Source: Plantago elongata
Taxonomy: Eukaryota > Streptophyta > Magnoliopsida > Lamiales > Plantaginaceae
Assembly: GCA_036897095.1 (NCBI GenBank)
Contig: JAYMSP010000546.1
Span: forward strand, 1 to 47,674
DNA: 47,674 nt
Direction of reading: 5' to 3'
This document shows, piece by piece, positions 44,323 through 47,674 of this stretch. Position 1 is the stretch's first letter. Each line of letters starts with the position of its first letter. The position numbers and the translations under genes are program-made. The notes beneath the pieces were generated by a model. The model worked only from the letters and a program-made list of their open reading frames with translations. It was not told the DNA's origin and searched no databases.

Positions 44323-44997
44323 AACAGCAATTCTGCTAATAGTCCCCAGCTTGATACTTGTTGTAGTAACTACAAAATGGTGATAAGTTGAAGGGTAATT
44401 TTGTTGACTGTTAAATGAAGAAGATAAGGGTTTTACAGGTTGGAACTAGGGTTTATTGGATTGGAAGAAGAAAAATGCGGTCACAATCACATTTAAATAC
44501 TGTGTGTTTAGAAAATTAACGGGAACACCCCCATTACATATTACCCTCTACTCTATTCTATTATTTGACGTATTACAAATAAACTCAATTTTTCATCCGG
44601 CGAGTATATAGCATAATCTGCTAATATGATTTATGTCGCATGATATGGACTTTCATATCATTAATTGATTATAATTAATTAGATTCATATGGACCTATTT
44701 ATAATTAAATTATAACTAAGTTGGGATAAGTATTTTCTAAAAAATACTTATAAATTTGTTTATTATATTTTCATGCACACTATAAAATTACGAATATGCC
44801 TTTGTGTGTTAATATATTTAAGAAAGTTACATATTAGACTTTTAATGCTTTATTCAAGAGGAGAAAGATCTCACAAATATTGAAGGTAGCCATTTTAATA
44901 CCTATCAAAGGAACAAACATAATTACAAATTGATAATGGTACCATATTGTAAGTAAATTATATTTATAAAATTTATAATATTTTATTATAAAATTGG
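44323..44997. other. Polymerase 5' leader, promoter and intergenic
   Basis: Includes the probable leader and promoter of the minus-strand polymerase gene (see next entry), then AT-rich DNA without a gene up to the LTR start at 44998. Confidence 0.5.
44446..44500 (-). promoter_or_regulatory. Polymerase gene promoter elements
   Basis: On the minus strand a GTATTTAAAT TATA-like box lies at 44500-44491. AAACCCTAG (telo-box) follows at 44454-44446, and AAACCCTTATC near 44435-44425. The distance to the ATG at 44322 gives a leader of about 130 nt. A telo-box is also present in the TFIIB leader. Confidence 0.45.
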
Positions 44998-47674
44998 TGT
45001 AAGAACCGTGAATTTTTAGTGCGTTATATTAGAAATTAATTCGATAATAATATTATTATTTTAACTGACCATTAACCCCTGGCTCGACGTGTGCGAATAT
45101 ATTCGACCATTAATAACGAGTTGAATTCGGAAATTAGCGGCCGGTTATACCCGCCAGTTAATTACGAATGAGCGTTAAGTTATTATTTGATATTAAATTA
45201 ATAATAATTTTTTTTTTTTTTATCCTAGTTCAGTTCGTGTCCAATATCGTCCCGGATATCGAGTTTGTATTTTTCGGAATTTATTTACAAGCCGTTTGAA
45301 ATCTAGAAGAAACCAGGTTTATATACTTGTGAAATGACCATGATACCCCTTCACTTATCTTCTTCTTCCCCAAATTCCTTCCCATTTCCGTCAGTTCAAA
45401 TTGATCCGCCCACGAGGAACCGACCGCGCCGTCTTCCTTCTACGTGAAGGAGCCGCCACACCGACCCAGCCGCCGGGGGAATTGATGGAATTACCTTCGC
45501 CATGACACGTGGCCGGGAGAGTACGCGTGTCGGATGGACAGTGAGAAGTCCGGACACGCAGCGACGAAGGGGAATCCCGGCCGAGCAAGTCGCCGCCTTT
45601 TCTCACCTGTAAATACCCGACCTCCACCTCTTTAAAGTCACCACACCACTAAGAGATTTTAAACAGTCTCGCTCTCTCTCTTTCAATTCTCGCCTCAATT
45701 CACTCACCTCTGCCCCTCACCGCCGCCAACCACCGCACCTAACTACCGGATTAGAGTCGTTTCGCGCGATCAACTCCGGTTAGTACCTTTCCTTTTCCGA
45801 TTTTTTTTCGAATTGGGACGGGAACAGTAGAATTAATTGTATCTGTTGTGTGTGTTTCGAGTCTTCGCTCCTTGTTCGATTGGGGCCTGTGTCTGATTCT
45901 TGATTTCAATTTTGATTATGTTGGCCTGTGGTTGAATGATGTTGTTTATTGGAATTTGAGTTTAGTTATGCTTGAATTCGGTCTACTGGAATTGGAGAAA
46001 GCTGAATATACTGCTCATTGCTTGGATGCCTGACGATTAGTTTCCATTACGCTTATCGCATACCTGTGAGTGATGTAATTGGATTGTTGGTTTGTTGTGT
46101 GTTGATGGTCGAGTGTCTATGCGAACTAGAAATTATGGAGGCTCTGTATTCTTGCTAGTAGTTTGACAGGCTCTGCCCTTGTCCGTTTCTGTATAGTTTA
46201 AGATGTTATGATGATCGAGTAATCAGAGTATTTATGAATTACTGGTATTTGTTCTTGAGTTGTTAGCTGTGTAATCGAGTCGTTATGTATGCACTGAGCA
46301 GCTTTTATGGAACACTGTTTGGGCAAAATGCAACCATCTGCGTAGACATTAGCAGTTATGGCCTATTAGTTCCTGCACTTGTTTTGTTCAGACTATATGC
46401 GTGGCTTTGTTACTGTTTGACCTTGTTTACGTGTTGCTTAGTTAAATTCGGTCTAATCTGTAGCTGGTTATGTTTCGTTAGATTCTTCTTCTTCTTTTTC
46501 AGTCTACTCTATTCCATTTCCGTATGAGTTTTGGCATTAGCTCAGGTTTGTGCTGTCCCGTCGTGTTTGATTTTCGAACTTATCTTTTGTGTTTGTTGAT
46601 TAACGAATTGCCTGTTCCTGTAATTCTAGTTTCTTTAAGTCGTCTGCATGTTGTGTGGTGTTGAATCCATATGTTGTGTGTGTTGAGTTTCAAACCTTCC
46701 TTCTGCTCAACTATTGATGCGTCAGATGTGATATTGTTGCTTCTCCTTGTACCGAGTCAGAGTTTGTTGTCTACTATGTTCGTTAATGCTTGCAGTTGAA
46801 CTGTGTCTGTTGGGAGTTTGTTTCTATTATTTGCTATTTAGTTTGAGAACTGACTTGACTTGTGTGTCGGTTCGTTGTTCGAGTCTACCTTGCTTTGAGT
46901 GTGTTCTGCTAGCCTCATATGAAATTATATGGTTAAGCGTCTTCGTTCTTGTCTAATTGGTGCTACTTGATTGTTTTGGGGGAATTTTACGGGAGTCTTA
47001 CAATTATTCTCGCATAAAGTTAAGTAGTGTTGTCCGTGTATCAGGAGTACGAAGTTGGTTCCTTCAAGGTGAGCGATTTCAGGCTTTCAGCATCCGACCC
47101 TAGGAAAGTTGTTACCTTTCATCGCCCTTTTAATTCCAGTACCTGTTCTTGCTTACTTGACTGCCTGCCTAACTCTGACTTCGACTACGCGATGACGTCC
47201 CGACTGACTACGACGCGACTACTAATCGCGATGACTGACTATATGATTGTTATTGAATCTGTTGAACTGTATTTCGATTGTAGCTTGATATTCTGACCTG
47301 ATTATATCATGTTATTCTATCCTTATCTCCTGATGTTCCATCCTGATTGTATCGTGTTGATCCTCATGATTTGCATTGCATGAAAAATGATTTTAAAGCA
47401 ACCACACCTTTTTGAAAAACTTAGGAAATCAGCCTGGTCAACTTGTTCAACAAAAATTTATAAAGCGGTCTGCATCGCTATCTTTTCGGGCTCATGTTAC
47501 TGTTCGGACTATTCAAATGGTCCTATATGTGTGTTGCGATGGGTCGCCCCTATCACATGCAACACCTGCGAGGTCGCTCCTCCACTTTTATATATTCGGG
47601 TTGCGATGGAGTCGTGTCCATCAATGCAACACCAGAGAGGTCACGCCTCCACACTTGTTATATTCGGGTTGCGA
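44998..47674 (+). mobile_element. Probable long LTR of a second Gypsy element, cut by window end
   Basis: Starts TGTAAGAACCGTGAATTTTTAG at 44998, similar to the start of Del/Tekay-type LTRs. Around 45400-45600 the DNA becomes GC-rich, ending in a TGTAAATACC TATA-like box (45608). A CT-rich leader (45660-45735), a possible CCG|GTTAGT donor at 45779 and a T-rich intron-like stretch follow. Next comes a GGAGTACGAAGTTGGTTCC segment (47043-47061), then tandem repeats. No gag or PBS is reached. A host gene with a long leader intron is the alternative; no coding exon supports that within the window. Confidence 0.45.
47534..47674. repeat. 67-bp tandem repeats, at least two copies and a third started
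   Basis: Units begin TTGCGATGG at 47534 and 47601, and TTGCGA at 47669. They share ATGCAACACC, GAGGTC, CTCCAC and TATATTCGGG or TTATATTCGGG. The array continues beyond the window. Confidence 0.85.

Noticed and set aside
45391..45627. 78-codon minus-strand frame in the GC-rich block at 45.5 kb
   Set aside because: The GC-rich block is better explained as promoter/LTR sequence. The frame has no recognisable domain.
1..47674. CRISPR arrays, bacterial operons, riboswitches, rRNA or tRNA genes
   Set aside because: The window is plant nuclear DNA. The repeats seen are palindromic, duplicated or transposon-derived, with no spacer pattern, and I found no tRNA- or rRNA-like segment by reading.

Overview
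The window is nuclear DNA of a flowering plant, probably a eudicot. Genes are split by GT-AG introns, the intergenic DNA is AT-rich, and plant-specific families are present: a MIZ1/DUF617 protein, a plant defensin, a pectin methylesterase/invertase inhibitor and the plant organellar DNA polymerase. Much of the rest is decayed retrotransposon and MITE sequence. I cannot name the species.

Layout. 0-3.2 kb: a 535-bp foldback MITE, a palindromic repeat cluster, a weak minus-strand LTR-like remnant and a broken LINE-type RNase H. 3.2-4.6 kb: a two-exon MIZ1-like gene (minus). 5.2-17.4 kb: a degenerate Ty3/Gypsy element of Tat type. It has a truncated 5' LTR, PBS, broken gag-pro-RT-RNaseH-integrase and an 800-bp 3' LTR. 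In its 5.5-kb pol-to-LTR interval lie two antisense genes, each with its own TATA box and 5'-leader intron. 17.4-23.4 kb: AT-rich DNA with degenerate repeats and one gene-like unit of unknown nature. 23.4-28.7 kb: a complete seven-exon TFIIB gene, including a 25-nt microexon, predicting 313 aa. 29.4-29.9 kb: LINE ORF1 remnant. 30.4-30.9 kb: a defensin gene with a long acidic, repetitive C-terminal tail and a duplicated splice donor. 32.0-32.7 kb: a secreted PMEI-type inhibitor. 33.2-34.6 kb: a minus-strand Gypsy LTR remnant. 35.5-44.3 kb: a complete 17-exon organellar DNA polymerase gene (minus, 1119 aa predicted). Its N-terminal linker carries five tandem copies of a 26-codon module, four of them as separate 78-nt exons. 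45.0 kb to the end: a probable long LTR of a second Gypsy element, cut by the window edge.

The host genes do not form a pathway. TFIIB is a Pol II general factor, the polymerase replicates and repairs organelle DNA, MIZ1-like proteins act in root hydrotropism and related processes, and the defensin and inhibitor are secreted. The TFIIB/MIZ1 linkage resembles the Arabidopsis TFIIB1/MIZ1 neighbourhood. The most notable observations are the exon amplification in the polymerase gene, whose mechanism can be read from the junctions, and the paired antisense promoter-intron units inside the retrotransposon. Gene models were built by hand from splice signals, reading frame and family conservation; no alignment or search was run.
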